Part shown: one piece after another, positions 35,634 to 44,840 of the stretch
How the letters are laid out: each line of letters starts with the position of its first letter
Position numbering within the stretch: position 1 is the stretch's first letter
Assembly: GCF_001006325.2 (NCBI RefSeq)
Contig: NZ_LBIA02000001.1
Span: 2,481,501-2,545,500, forward strand
Direction of reading: 5' to 3'
Source: Afipia massiliensis
GTDB lineage: Bacteria; Pseudomonadota; Alphaproteobacteria; Rhizobiales; Xanthobacteraceae
DNA: 64,000 nucleotides
Translations under genes and position numbers: made by a program
Notes under the pieces: generated by a model
The model's database searches: none
The model's input: the letters and a program-made list of their open reading frames with translations, nothing else
What the model was told of the DNA's origin: nothing

Positions 35634-36467
35634 ATGGCCGATCTCACAATCATGGTCGCGCCGAACGGCGCGCGCAAAGGCCACGCCGAACATCCCAGCC
35701 TGCCCCTCACGGCCGACGCGCTCGCAACCGACGCGCGCGCATGTCAGGCCGCCGGTGCGCAGGCCATTCACATGCACGTCCGCGACGACAATGGCCGGCA
35801 TACGCTCGATGCGTCACGTTATCTGGCTGCGACCGAAGCTGTGCGACGGACGACGGGGCCTGAATTCGTGGTCCAGATCACGACGGAAGCGGTCGGCATG
35901 TTCAAGCCGCACGAACAGATTGCCGTAGTGCGGGCAGTGCGACCCGAAGCGGTCAGCATTGCGACGAAGGAATTGATCCCGGACGCGGCAATGGAGGCTA
36001 AGGCGGCGGAGCTGTATCGTTGGGCTTACGAGCAGCGCATTGCGGTTCAGCACATCGTCTATGCCGCGACTGAATTCGATCATCTGCTCGATCTCATCGA
36101 GCGCGGAATCATCCCAGGTAAACGTCATTCGGTGATTTTCCCGCTCGGCCGCTATGCAGCGGACCAGGAAAGCGATCCTGCAGAACTTGCTCCATTCGTT
36201 GCGAAGGTTCGGGACAGCGGAGGCGCGGCGCGTTTCGACTGGTGGGTTTGCGCTTTCGGTGCGTCGGAGACTGCGTCACTGGTCGCGGCTGCGGCGATGG
36301 GCGGGCACTGCAGAATCGGATTCGAAAACAGCTTTCTCAATGCGGACGGCGCCCGTGCCGGGAGCAACGCGGAACGTGTTTCTGATCTACGCGCAGCATT
36401 GAGCGGAATTCGTCGCCCGCGCTCATCGCGAGCCGAGATTCTGAGAGCGTTGGGCCGGCCCGACTGA
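35634..36467 (+). CDS. BKACE-family beta-keto acid cleavage enzyme (DUF849)
   Basis: 277 residues, TIM-barrel zinc enzyme family that cleaves beta-keto acids using acetyl-CoA. IHMHVRDDNGRHTL supplies the His-x-His metal motif, and IGFENS near the C-terminus is typical. Characterised members act on 3-keto-5-aminohexanoate, dehydrocarnitine and other beta-keto acids; the specificity here is unknown. It is 53 bases after the dehydrogenase gene, which could produce its beta-keto substrate. Confidence 0.87.
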   Translation: MADLTIMVAPNGARKGHAEHPSLPLTADALATDARACQAAGAQAIHMHVRDDNGRHTLDASRYLAATEAVRRTTGPEFVVQITTEAVGMFKPHEQIAVVRAVRPEAVSIATKELIPDAAMEAKAAELYRWAYEQRIAVQHIVYAATEFDHLLDLIERGIIPGKRHSVIFPLGRYAADQESDPAELAPFVAKVRDSGGAARFDWWVCAFGASETASLVAAAAMGGHCRIGFENSFLNADGARAGSNAERVSDLRAALSGIRRPRSSRAEILRALGRPD

Positions 36468-36575
36468 GCCTCGGCGGAACCACTAACAGACTGAATCATC
36501 TCAATAGTTAAGCTGCCGCCTGGCGCGAATGGCGTTGCAGCACCCTTTTTTGCAGCGCATCCTCCGCCAAGCTGC

Positions 36576-36616
36576 TTGCATTTCTATGGACGTAGCGTTA
36601 TTTATCGGGTGATAAA
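36576..36616 (+). promoter_or_regulatory. Promoter of the VOC-monooxygenase-TetR operon with palindrome
   Basis: -35 TTGCAT (36576-36581) and -10 TATTTA (36599-36604) have 17-base spacing. The palindrome TTTATCG-GG-TGATAAA (36601-36616) overlaps the -10. Related palindromes occur at 43862 and 52447. The operon encodes a TetR protein, so autorepression is likely. Confidence 0.6.
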
Positions 36617-36650
36617 TCAAAAAGACGCGGTCAAATCTCGGGAGTGCAAC

Positions 36651-37160
36651 ATGAAGGTTCTCGGTTTCAATCATCTTTCCATCGGTGCGAAGGATCTGGA
36701 AGAGTCGGCTCGCTTCTATCAAACCGTCCTTGGCATGGAGCTCATCCCGACTTACAATTTTGGTTTCAAGACCAAATACTTGCGGTGCGGAGATCTTCAG
36801 CTTCATCTGTTCGAACTTGAAGATTGCATTCCGGTTTATCAGCACTTCGCGCTCGACGTGGACGATTTTCACGCAGCGTATGAGAAGGCGAAAGCGATCG
36901 GCGCGCTGGATTCCAAGGCCTTCCGCAATCCTGTCAACGAGTTGCCGGACGGCTGCGTGCAGATGTATCTGCGCGACCCTGCCGGAAACCTGGTCGAAAT
37001 CGACTGGCCAGATGTGGCCACACTGGATCGTTCGCGGATTCCGGAAATGAAGCTGCTGTCCGAATTCGCAACCCAAGATGACGAAGGATTGAAAGCGTCG
37101 CTCTACCTCGATCGGCCGCACATCAAGCCGAACGCTCCCAGAAAAGCAGCGGCGCGATAA
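36651..37160 (+). CDS. VOC-family (glyoxalase/extradiol dioxygenase fold) protein
   Basis: 169 residues. A VOC fold: FNHLSIGAKDLEESARFYQTVLGMELIPTY at the start, HFALDVDDFHAAYEKAKAIGA in the second module, and YLRDPAGNLVEIDWPD at the end with possible metal ligands His8 and the final Glu. It could be a dioxygenase, isomerase or lyase. The ATG at 36651 follows CGGGAGTG; the longer frame upstream would run across the promoter. Confidence 0.8.
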   Translation: MKVLGFNHLSIGAKDLEESARFYQTVLGMELIPTYNFGFKTKYLRCGDLQLHLFELEDCIPVYQHFALDVDDFHAAYEKAKAIGALDSKAFRNPVNELPDGCVQMYLRDPAGNLVEIDWPDVATLDRSRIPEMKLLSEFATQDDEGLKASLYLDRPHIKPNAPRKAAAR

Positions 37161-37177
37161 CAGTCAGGGAGGCAGTC

Positions 37178-38398
37178 ATGTCAGGCACCGTTCACAAACT
37201 GGACCGGCGTTCGAGCGGCCAGGACGACGCATATTCCGAGATGTTGCAGCGGGCCCATGCGCTTGTTCCAAAGTTGCGCGAGCGTGCCGCTAAGACCGAG
37301 GAAATGCGGCGTCTCCCCCCAGAGACTGAGAAAGAGCTTCACGAGGCTGGCTTGTTCAGGATTCTACAGCCCAAGCGGGTCGGAGGCTCGGAGCTAGACT
37401 ACGTCGCGCTGGTCGACTTCGCCGACGTTGTTGCGCTGGCCGATGCTTCTGTTGCATGGAATCTTGCAAACTTGGCGAGCCATCACTGGATGCTCGGCAT
37501 GTTCGACGAACGGGCACAGGATCTGATCTGGAAAGACAATGCCGATGCTCTCATCGCATCGTCATTTGTGTTTCCGGCTGGCCGCGCCACCAAGGTGGCG
37601 GGGGGATATAAACTGTCTGGCCGTTGGCCATTTTCCTCGGGTGTGGATTCGAGCGCCTGGAATATGCTCGCAGGTATTGTGTCGTCTGATGACGACGCGG
37701 ATGGCGTCGAGTACCGGGTGTTTCTGCTCAAGCAGGATGACTACAAGATTCTCGATACGTGGAATTCAACCGGCCTGAAGGGGACGGGATCGAACGACGT
37801 CGAGGCCAAGGATGTGTTTGTTCCCGACCATATGACGCTTGCGGTCAGGGATGTCGCCGGTGGCGCGACGCCGGGCAGCACCGCAAATCCCGGCCCGCTT
37901 TACGCGCTGCCTGTATTCGCGTTGTTTCCGTTTGTCCTCTCAGGCGCTGCGCTTGGTAACGCACAGGCGTGTCTGGACGACTACATCGATATCGCCCGGC
38001 ATCGGGCCTCCACCTACAACCGGGCCAAGCTCGGTGATTTGCAGACGACGCAAATCAAGATTGCCGAAGCCTCGGCCAAGATCGATGCAGCGCGTCTCAT
38101 CATGCGGCGGACTTGTATTGACGCCATGGCCGACGCCCGGCGTGGAGACGTTCCGATGCTTGCGGAGAAGACGAGGTACCGGCGGGACGGGGCCTACGCC
38201 GTTAATCTGTGTACGGAAGCCGTTTCGTTGCTGTTTTCAGCAAGTGGCGCGCGTGGTCTTTACACCACCGGCGCACTTCAACGGCAGTTTCGGGACGCGC
38301 ATGCGATCAACGCGCATATTGCGTTCAGCTTCGACGCAGCTGGGACGAACTACGGCCGCGTCGCGCTCGATTTGCCGTCTGAAAATCTGACCCTTTAA
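37178..38398 (+). CDS. Flavin-dependent monooxygenase with acyl-CoA dehydrogenase fold (HsaA/DszC-like)
   Basis: 406 residues. N-terminal helical domain (LRERAAKTEEMRRLPPETEKELHEAGLFRILQPKRVGG), middle beta-domain (GGYKLSGRWPFSSGVDSSAWNM...GTGSNDVEAKDVFVPDHM), C-terminal four-helix domain. This matches group D two-component monooxygenases (HsaA, HpaB-like, DszC). The flavin reductase follows after 11 bases, giving a complete two-component hydroxylase, probably for an aromatic or heteroaromatic substrate. Confidence 0.85.
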   Translation: MSGTVHKLDRRSSGQDDAYSEMLQRAHALVPKLRERAAKTEEMRRLPPETEKELHEAGLFRILQPKRVGGSELDYVALVDFADVVALADASVAWNLANLASHHWMLGMFDERAQDLIWKDNADALIASSFVFPAGRATKVAGGYKLSGRWPFSSGVDSSAWNMLAGIVSSDDDADGVEYRVFLLKQDDYKILDTWNSTGLKGTGSNDVEAKDVFVPDHMTLAVRDVAGGATPGSTANPGPLYALPVFALFPFVLSGAALGNAQACLDDYIDIARHRASTYNRAKLGDLQTTQIKIAEASAKIDAARLIMRRTCIDAMADARRGDVPMLAEKTRYRRDGAYAVNLCTEAVSLLFSASGARGLYTTGALQRQFRDAHAINAHIAFSFDAAGTNYGRVALDLPSENLTL

Positions 38399-38409
38399 GA
38401 GGGCGGGCC

Positions 38410-38949
38410 ATGGTCGCCGTTTCGCAGAACCCCACCGAATTCGGAAATGAGCTGTCGAGCGACAGTTCCTCAATCGATCCGCGCGATTTTCGCAATGCGC
38501 TCGGATCTTTTGCTACCGGCGTCACGGTAATCACGGCGGCGACGTCGGATGGCCAGCAAGCAGGGCTGACCTGCAATTCGTTCGCATCGGTTTCGCTCAA
38601 TCCGCCGCTAGTACTCTGGAGCCTGGTAAGTTATTCGCCGAGCATGAGCATTTTTCAGAACGCGAGCCATTTTGCAGTCAACGTGCTCGGCGCGTCACAG
38701 CAAACGCTGGCAACGCAGTTTGCCACGCGCGCCGAGGACAAGTTCGCCGGGGTGTCGTGGCAGCCTGGTCTGGGCAATGCGCCTGTCCTTGCCGATGCCG
38801 TTGCCACATTCCAGTGCCGTAGCGCCGACCGCTATTACGGCGGCGACCATGTAATTTTCCTTGGTGCGGTGGAGGCTTATGCGTACAACCGTGCTGAGCC
38901 GCTGCTCTTTGCACGCGGGAATTTTGGTCACTTCGTTCCCGGGGCGTGA
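38410..38949 (+). CDS. Flavin reductase (HpaC/HsaB-like)
   Basis: 179 residues. FRNALGSFATGVTVITAATSDGQQAGLTCNSFASVSLNPPLVLW is the flavin-reductase-like FMN-binding signature, and DHVIFLGAVEAY lies near the end. It supplies reduced flavin to the monooxygenase upstream and possibly to the LLM enzyme at 41539. The stop overlaps a possible GTG start of the TetR gene. Confidence 0.88.
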   Translation: MVAVSQNPTEFGNELSSDSSSIDPRDFRNALGSFATGVTVITAATSDGQQAGLTCNSFASVSLNPPLVLWSLVSYSPSMSIFQNASHFAVNVLGASQQTLATQFATRAEDKFAGVSWQPGLGNAPVLADAVATFQCRSADRYYGGDHVIFLGAVEAYAYNRAEPLLFARGNFGHFVPGA

Positions 38950-38963
38950 TCCCGCAGGTTTTC

Positions 38964-39665
38964 ATGGCAAAGAAGTCGTCCCCACCGGTTACCCGCGTCA
39001 AGCAGAAGCGCCTGTCTCCTGAGGATCGGCGTCAGGAGTTCGTCCGCAAGGCAACAGAGTTTTTTTCCGAAGAGGGATTCAACGGCGGCACCCGCGAGCT
39101 GGCGCGCCGATTGGGCGTGACCCAACCGCTGCTCTATCGCTATTTCCCGAGCAAGGAAGAGCTAATCAAGGAGGTCTACCGCAAGGTGTACCTCGAACCG
39201 CTCGATACCGGCTGGGAGAAACTTCTCACCAATCGGTCGCGTCCGATCCGTGAGCGTCTCGTGCAGTTCTATGAGGCCTACACCAACGTGATCTTTACGC
39301 GAAAATGGCTGAGGATCTATCTGTTCTCAGGTCTCAAAGGTCTCGATATCAACCGCTGGTACGTGGGCGTGGTGCGCGACAAGATCCTGACCCGCATCAT
39401 CAAGGAATGCAGATTTGAAGCCGGCTTGCCGACGCAGGCCAAGCCGACGGCGACCGAGATCGAAATGGCGTGGGTTTTCCACGGCGGTATTTTCTATTAC
39501 GGCGTCCGAAGATACATCTATGAGATGCCTGCTCTTCAGGAAAAGGAAGAGATGATCGCCAACGCGATCGACGGCTACCTCGCAGGATTTGCGCGGATGT
39601 CGGGCCAAGAGGCCAAGCGGCCTGCCGTGAAATCAAACCGGCTCAATGCTGCCGCTCTTCGCTGA
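38964..39665 (+). CDS. TetR-family transcriptional regulator
   Basis: 233 residues. HTH region EFVRKATEFFSEEGFNGGTRELARRLGVTQPLLYRYFPSKEELIKEVYRKVY is classic TetR. The C-terminal ligand domain is unassigned. The ATG at 38964 gives a clean N-terminus; a GTG at 38946 overlapping the previous stop is an alternative. It probably binds the TTTATCG-NN-CGATAAA palindromes before its own operon, the hydroxylase-importer operon and the cyclase operon. Its 3' end overlaps the convergent dehydrogenase gene by 33 bases. Confidence 0.9.
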   Translation: MAKKSSPPVTRVKQKRLSPEDRRQEFVRKATEFFSEEGFNGGTRELARRLGVTQPLLYRYFPSKEELIKEVYRKVYLEPLDTGWEKLLTNRSRPIRERLVQFYEAYTNVIFTRKWLRIYLFSGLKGLDINRWYVGVVRDKILTRIIKECRFEAGLPTQAKPTATEIEMAWVFHGGIFYYGVRRYIYEMPALQEKEEMIANAIDGYLAGFARMSGQEAKRPAVKSNRLNAAALR

Positions 39666-40622
39666 GCACTGAATGGCCTCGAACGTCCGGACGTTGGTGA
39701 GCATCTCGCCGTGAGATACGGGATAGGAAGGGCCGCCGAGCGCTGCCCGCCCGAACGCTTCCAGATTGTCTCGCACTGCCGGATGAGGCTGATAATAGGC
39801 CGTTTCCGGCGGCTGATCGCGGACAACGCGGGTAACGTCCCAGCCGGTCGGATTCTCGGGATGAGTCCGGTCGCGGATCTCCATCCATCCCTTTGATCCA
39901 AGCAGCGCAAGACGGCCCATGAACGGCGTGGCAAGAACCGCGTTCAGTGTCGCCGTCGTACCGCTTTCGAAACCAATGGTTACCGAGAGCGTATCACCGT
40001 TTGCGAAACGGCTTCCGAGAGTCGCCAGACGGGCCCAAACATGGGTGGGCTTCCCGAGGATCGCAATCGACAGATCCACCAGATGAATGCCGGTTGCCGA
40101 CAAGGGGCCGACGGGATTGACCTTGTTTGATAGGCGCCAGTTGTCGGGTGGCAGGTTGAGAAATTTGTCCTGACTGAAATTGCCCTCAAGCACGAGTGCG
40201 TTGCCAAATTCGCCGTCGGCCAGCCGCTGACGCATTTCGATCACGGCCGGCTCGAAGCGCCGTTCATGGCCGATGCCCAGTTGAACCTTTGCGGTTTTGA
40301 CCGCGGCAATGGCGCGCTCGGCATCGACGGCTGTGGTGCAAAGCGGCTTTTCGCAAAACACGTGACGTCCCGATCGGGCGGCGGCTTCGATCTGGCCGGC
40401 GTGATGGTCCTGCGGGGTGCAGAGGATGACCGCCTCGATATCGGGCCGAGCCAGTGCATCTTCAAAGCGCGCAGATGTTTCAAGCCCCAATGCAGCACCC
40501 TTCGCGCGCATCGGCTCAAGCGGATCGATGCCCAGCACAGGCTTGACGATATCGCTGGTCGCGAGATTGCTGGCGATGGTTTGTCCCCACCATCCCAGCC
40601 CGACAACGGCGGCCCGGATCAT
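39633..40622 (-). CDS. Gfo/Idh/MocA-family NAD(P)-dependent oxidoreductase
   Basis: 329 residues. Rossmann start RAAVVGLGWWGQTIASNLA, the EKP motif in GRHVFCEKPLCTTA, and GPLSATGIHLVDL in the C-terminal domain. The ATG at 40622 follows GGAGCG; an in-frame TTG at 40637 is less likely. Third gene of a minus-strand operon with the deacetylase and LLM enzyme (gaps of about 20 bases). Substrate unknown. Confidence 0.87.
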   Translation of the reverse strand: MIRAAVVGLGWWGQTIASNLATSDIVKPVLGIDPLEPMRAKGAALGLETSARFEDALARPDIEAVILCTPQDHHAGQIEAAARSGRHVFCEKPLCTTAVDAERAIAAVKTAKVQLGIGHERRFEPAVIEMRQRLADGEFGNALVLEGNFSQDKFLNLPPDNWRLSNKVNPVGPLSATGIHLVDLSIAILGKPTHVWARLATLGSRFANGDTLSVTIGFESGTTATLNAVLATPFMGRLALLGSKGWMEIRDRTHPENPTGWDVTRVVRDQPPETAYYQPHPAVRDNLEAFGRAALGGPSYPVSHGEMLTNVRTFEAIQCSAKSGSIEPV

Positions 40623-40643
40623 ACTTTTGCGCTCCAATCGGGA

Positions 40644-41519
40644 TTAGCTCTTGGTCATCTGGCCGCGATACCAGTCGCCGATCTCGCTCGCTGTCATCAG
40701 CGCCACGCCGTCGTGGCCGATAACGTAATCGAGCAGTTGTTCCAGATATTTGATCCGGTGCGGAACGCCGGTGATGTAGGGGTGGATCGAGATCGCCATC
40801 ACACGGGCGTTTTCCTCGCCCTCGAGATAGAGCCGATCGAACTGGTCGATGCTCCGACGCAGGAACTGGTCCGACGCCATGTGATGCAGTGCGTGAACGA
40901 CGATGTCGTTGGTTTCTACAGTGTAGGGGATCGTCGTGATGGTCCCGTGAGGCGTTTCGATATCCTGCGGAAGATCGTCAATCACCCAGTCTGCGACATA
41001 CTCGATCCCGTTCAGGCGGAGAAGATCGAGAGTTTCATTGGTTTCAGTGAGACCGGGGCTCTCCCATGAGCGGGGCGCCTTGCCCGTGAATTTTGCAATC
41101 GTATCGACCGCGCGTTTGATTGCATCGCCCTGATTGTCGAGCTTGTGCATCGGCCCTTGCAGGAAGCCATGCCCCATGAATTCAAATCCGGCCTCGCGCG
41201 CCGCCGATGCCACGCGCGGATACGACGTGCAGACGTTTCCGTTGATGGCGAGCGTTGTTGGAATGTTTCTGTCGGTCAGGGCTTTGAACTGACGCCAGAA
41301 GCCCGCCCGCATTCCGTATTCATGCCAGGCCCAGTTCGGCACGTCGGGAAGCAGCGGCTGCCCCATCGGCGGGCTGAGAACTGTGCGCGGCATCGCATTC
41401 TCGATGCGCCATTCCTCGACATTGAGAATGATCCAGACGGCGAGTTTTTTGCCGCCTGGAAGTACCAGTTTGGGTCGATCGATGAGGGCCTGATAGGGAA
41501 TGCGATCGGAGAGAGCCAA
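40644..41519 (-). CDS. Polysaccharide-deacetylase (NodB/CE4) family hydrolase
   Basis: 291 residues, TTG start after AGGA. The architecture resembles PuuE-type allantoinases and related C-N hydrolases rather than envelope deacetylases: there is no signal peptide, and the motifs VWIILNVEEW, ATTLAINGNVC (as PTTLAINGNVC), FEFMGHGFLQGPMHKL and SISIHPYITGVPHR are those of cytoplasmic members. In this setting it may hydrolyse a cyclic amide, a formamide or similar C-N bond. Reaction unproven. Confidence 0.75.
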   Translation of the reverse strand: MALSDRIPYQALIDRPKLVLPGGKKLAVWIILNVEEWRIENAMPRTVLSPPMGQPLLPDVPNWAWHEYGMRAGFWRQFKALTDRNIPTTLAINGNVCTSYPRVASAAREAGFEFMGHGFLQGPMHKLDNQGDAIKRAVDTIAKFTGKAPRSWESPGLTETNETLDLLRLNGIEYVADWVIDDLPQDIETPHGTITTIPYTVETNDIVVHALHHMASDQFLRRSIDQFDRLYLEGEENARVMAISIHPYITGVPHRIKYLEQLLDYVIGHDGVALMTASEIGDWYRGQMTKS

Positions 41520-41538
41520 TTGGGATTCCTGCTTTTTG

Positions 41539-42645
41539 TTATTCCGCAGCTTTAGCCAGCTTTGACGAACCGGCGTTCACCAAAGGCAGCACCTTCTCCG
41601 CCGTCAAGATCATGGATTTCCGTCCAAGCTCACGATCTTTCCAATCCTTGCCAGCATAGAGCAGCGTCCCGAATGTGCCGACTTCGTTCTGGAATGCAAG
41701 GATCTGATCGGCGACGCTGTCCGGCGTACCGTAGATGATCAGCTTGTCGCAGATCATATCGAGTGTCACTTCATCGTCGGGTTGATCGCGGTGGGTCTTG
41801 AACAACTCGATTCGGCCGTTCTTCTTCAGCTTGGCGAACAGCGACCGGTAGTAATTCACATACGGACCATTCGGATCGGTCGCATAGGCCTTCGCTGTTG
41901 CCGCGTCGTCGGCGACGAAGACGCTCTTCGCGACGCGCCAGTTGGCGGGGTCCGCGGCGCGGCCGCCCCGTTCACAGCCTTCCACATATTTGGGCCAATG
42001 GCTCTTCACCCACGCCGGCATCAGGAAGTTTGCCGAGATCGGATCCCATCCCCGGACCGCGGCTTCCGTTACGCCCTTTGAGAACGGCGCGACCGCGGTG
42101 ACGACGATCGGTGGATGCGGCCGCTGCAGCGGACGGGGGATATAGCCCTGGCCGATTTCCTTGATCTGCGTACGCTGCGTGGACACGGTCCAGTACTTGC
42201 CTTGAAGATTGTAAGGCGGTTCGCCGGACCAGATGCCGAGTACCTGATTGATTGCTTCGAGGAACATCTCGTTGCGGTTGAAGTCGAGATTGCCAAACAA
42301 CTCCGCGTCCGACAGAAGACCGCCCGGGCTGATGCCGAAAATAAACCGGCCGTCGAGCATGTGATCCAGCATGGCGATGGTAGCAGCGACTGTTGCGGGA
42401 TGTGTGTTGGGCATGTTCACGGTGCCGGTGCCGAGCCTGATCTGCTTCGTCGCGGCGGCGATCCAGGCCAGAAACGTCACGCATGAGGTGATGTTCTCGG
42501 CCTTGTCGGTGACGTGCTCGCCGACATAAGCCTCCGTGAATCCCAGTTCGTCGGCGAGAAGGAAAGCCTCGCGGTCTTCGGACAGCGACTGCCGCCAGTC
42601 CTTGTCCAACGGGTGGATCGGCATGGTGAAAAAGCCGAGGTTCAT
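41539..42645 (-). CDS. LLM-class flavin-dependent monooxygenase
   Basis: 368 residues, bacterial luciferase-like. NLGFFTMPIHPLDKDWRQSLSEDREAFLLADELGFTEAYVGEHV and IRLGTGTVNMPNTHPATVAATIAMLDHMLDGRFIFGISPGGL are typical of FMNH2-dependent class C monooxygenases. The flavin reductase at 38410 is the nearest partner, so FMN rather than F420 use is favoured. It heads the minus-strand operon and is divergent from a LysR gene. Confidence 0.87.
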   Translation of the reverse strand: MNLGFFTMPIHPLDKDWRQSLSEDREAFLLADELGFTEAYVGEHVTDKAENITSCVTFLAWIAAATKQIRLGTGTVNMPNTHPATVAATIAMLDHMLDGRFIFGISPGGLLSDAELFGNLDFNRNEMFLEAINQVLGIWSGEPPYNLQGKYWTVSTQRTQIKEIGQGYIPRPLQRPHPPIVVTAVAPFSKGVTEAAVRGWDPISANFLMPAWVKSHWPKYVEGCERGGRAADPANWRVAKSVFVADDAATAKAYATDPNGPYVNYYRSLFAKLKKNGRIELFKTHRDQPDDEVTLDMICDKLIIYGTPDSVADQILAFQNEVGTFGTLLYAGKDWKDRELGRKSMILTAEKVLPLVNAGSSKLAKAAE

Positions 42646-42701
42646 TGCATGTTTCCTTGATCGCTTGTGATTGGAGCGAAGAGTAGCGATTGTGGTCTAT
42701 T

Positions 42702-42718
42702 AGAAAAATGATTATTCT
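42702..42718. promoter_or_regulatory. Candidate LysR-type site in divergent intergenic region
   Basis: AGAAAAATGATTATTCT is an imperfect 17-base palindrome in the 101-base gap between the LLM operon and the LysR gene. The location and AT-rich dyad fit a LysR activator site. No experimental support. Confidence 0.4.
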
Positions 42719-42746
42719 TACTATCTCACATTAGGAAAATTGATGG

Positions 42747-43709
42747 ATGATTTCCCTTCGGCAGATCAGATCGTTCGTCGCCGTTTATGAAGAGGGCTCG
42801 TTCACATCGGCTGCAAAACGGGAGGGTGCGACCCAGTCCGGCATTTCGCAGCACCTCAAGCAACTCGAATCCGAACTCGGCGCGGCGTTGCTTGAACGCG
42901 ACGGCCGGGACGTTGAACCGACTCTGGCGGGGAGGCTGTACTATCGCGAATGCGTTGAGGTTCTGAAGAAACTGGAGGCTGCGCAGCAAAGCGTTGCCGT
43001 CAATCATGTCCGCGGTGCGATCCGTGTTGGCCTGATGCCGACCTTCACCAGATCGGTGCTTGCTCCTGCATTGGACAAGTTCCTCACCTCGGCGCCGGGC
43101 TCTGAAATCAGCGTGACCGAGGCCTATTCGGGCGTGCTGACCGAGATGATCCTTAAAGGTGAACTGGATTTTGCGGTTGTCCCGGCCTTCGAAGGGATAA
43201 CCGGCATCTCGCATCGGCTTCTCGCCCGCGACCGGGAGATGCTGGTGAGTGCGAAGCGAGGCAAAAATACTCTCAAGCCGGTCAAGTTGTCTGAGCTTGG
43301 TCCGTTGAAGGTGGTGCTGCCTGGGCTTCAGAATACGCGCCGTCGCAACATCGAGACTTACTTCAGTGTGAACAGCGTCGCTGTGGCGCAACGACTGGAG
43401 CTGGACGCCATGATGGGCACGCTGCAATTTGTCGCAGCGAGCGATTGGGTGGCCATTCTGCCGTTCGTGATGATGGCCTCGGATATCGATGGCGGGCGCT
43501 TCGATGTGAGGCCGCTCGAAGATCCGCCTTTCTATTCCGAGTTCGTTTTGATCGAACCGGCGCGCAAGGTGATGTCTTCTGCGGCCGCGTTGTTCGCCGA
43601 TATTCTCAGAAGGGAGGCCGAGAAATCGCGGCTGGTGTTTGAGGAACGTGCTGGCAGACAGCAACAACTAACGCGCCGACGCGCAGTGCGGTCCGGGCGG
43701 CCACAGTAA
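42747..43709 (+). CDS. LysR-family transcriptional regulator
   Basis: 320 residues. N-terminal HTH SLRQIRSFVAVYEEGSFTSAAKREGATQSGISQHLKQLESELGAALLER, followed by the type II periplasmic-binding-like effector domain (IRVGLMPTFTRSVLAPALDKFL). Divergent from the LLM-deacetylase-Gfo operon, which it probably controls. An ATG at 42743 in another frame is not used. The 249 bases downstream hold the promoter of the hydroxylase operon but no gene. Confidence 0.92.
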   Translation: MISLRQIRSFVAVYEEGSFTSAAKREGATQSGISQHLKQLESELGAALLERDGRDVEPTLAGRLYYRECVEVLKKLEAAQQSVAVNHVRGAIRVGLMPTFTRSVLAPALDKFLTSAPGSEISVTEAYSGVLTEMILKGELDFAVVPAFEGITGISHRLLARDREMLVSAKRGKNTLKPVKLSELGPLKVVLPGLQNTRRRNIETYFSVNSVAVAQRLELDAMMGTLQFVAASDWVAILPFVMMASDIDGGRFDVRPLEDPPFYSEFVLIEPARKVMSSAAALFADILRREAEKSRLVFEERAGRQQQLTRRRAVRSGRPQ

Positions 43710-43861
43710 GATTGTGCAATGCGACATTTTCGTATGACGACCCCGCAAGCCACAATTCCTTAACTCTCACTTCGTTTTGCCGCGCTTGGGTCCTCGCGTG
43801 GGGTGAACCGGGAGGCCTTTATTTCCAGTGATTGGTGCAATGCCGGACACGCTGAGGCGAA

Positions 43862-43912
43862 ATAATCGTTCGATAAACAACGCTTGACGTTTGATCTGCG
43901 GCACCGTCTAAT
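43862..43912 (+). promoter_or_regulatory. Promoter and palindrome upstream of the second hydroxylase operon
   Basis: ATAATCG-TT-CGATAAA (43862-43877) lies seven bases upstream of a good promoter: -35 TTGACG (43884-43889), 17-base spacer, -10 TCTAAT (43907-43912). The palindrome matches the sites at 36601 and 52447. Confidence 0.55.
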
Positions 43913-43958
43913 CATTTTCGAAGCCCATCATAAAATGTGGCGAGGGGAGGTTGCCGGA

Positions 43959-44840
43959 ATGAAAGCTTCGGCTTTCAGCTATGCGCGTGCTTCGAGCGTC
44001 GTTGACGCATTGGAGCTGCTTGCCCGGCATGGCGATCAGGCCAAGGTTCTCTCCGGTGGTCAAAGTCTTATGCCTGCATTGAATCTGAGGCTGTCGGCTC
44101 CGGAATTGCTCGTCGACATCGGTGCCATCGACGAGTTGCGCGGAATCAGCGTTGCGAGCGGCGTCCTTAGGATCGGCGCACTGACCCGTCACGTCGATGT
44201 CCTGAAGTCCGCTGAGATCGCAAAGCATGCGCCGCTTCTGACCGAAGCCATCGCGCATGTCGCGCATCCCGCGATCCGCAACAGGGGCACATTCGGCGGC
44301 AGTCTCGCGCATGCTGATCCTGCATCGGAGCTCCCGGCGTGTGTTCTCGCACTTGATGCTGTCATTCTTGTCCGCAGCAAGGATGGCGAGCGTCGTATTC
44401 AAGCCGCCGACTTTTTCACCGGCATCTACGAAACCTTGCTGGCTTCGGACGAACTGCTCGTTGCCGTTGAAATCCCTGTCGCAAAACCGAATGCGGTTCA
44501 TTTTTTTCATGAGTATGCCCGCCGGAAGGGCGATTACGCCATCGTTGGATTGGCGGCGTCTGGAATTCTGAGCGGTGACGTGTTGACGGATCTCCGGCTC
44601 GGCTACTTTGCGGTGGGCGATAAGCCGATGCTTGCAACGGCGACGGAGCATCTGACAGGACGGCCGGTCACAGCATCGATGCTGGCTGACGCTCAGGCTG
44701 CGCTCGACGCGGAGCTTGATCCGCAGGAAGATCAGCAGGCTTCTGTCGGAATGCGCCGTTATCTCGCGCGCCAGTTGATGGCGCGATGCGTGTCGGCGCT
44801 GCTCGAGCGTCCAGATCTCGAAACGAAAGCGCTGGCGTGA
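43959..44840 (+). CDS. Molybdenum hydroxylase FAD-binding medium subunit (CoxM-like)
   Basis: 293 residues. FAD loops LSGGQSLMPALNLRL and IRNRGTFGGSLAHADPASELPA. The ATG at 43959 follows CGAGGGGAGG; a longer frame begins inside the promoter region and is rejected. Here the order is the usual medium-small-large, unlike the island hydroxylase. Confidence 0.92.
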   Translation: MKASAFSYARASSVVDALELLARHGDQAKVLSGGQSLMPALNLRLSAPELLVDIGAIDELRGISVASGVLRIGALTRHVDVLKSAEIAKHAPLLTEAIAHVAHPAIRNRGTFGGSLAHADPASELPACVLALDAVILVRSKDGERRIQAADFFTGIYETLLASDELLVAVEIPVAKPNAVHFFHEYARRKGDYAIVGLAASGILSGDVLTDLRLGYFAVGDKPMLATATEHLTGRPVTASMLADAQAALDAELDPQEDQQASVGMRRYLARQLMARCVSALLERPDLETKALA

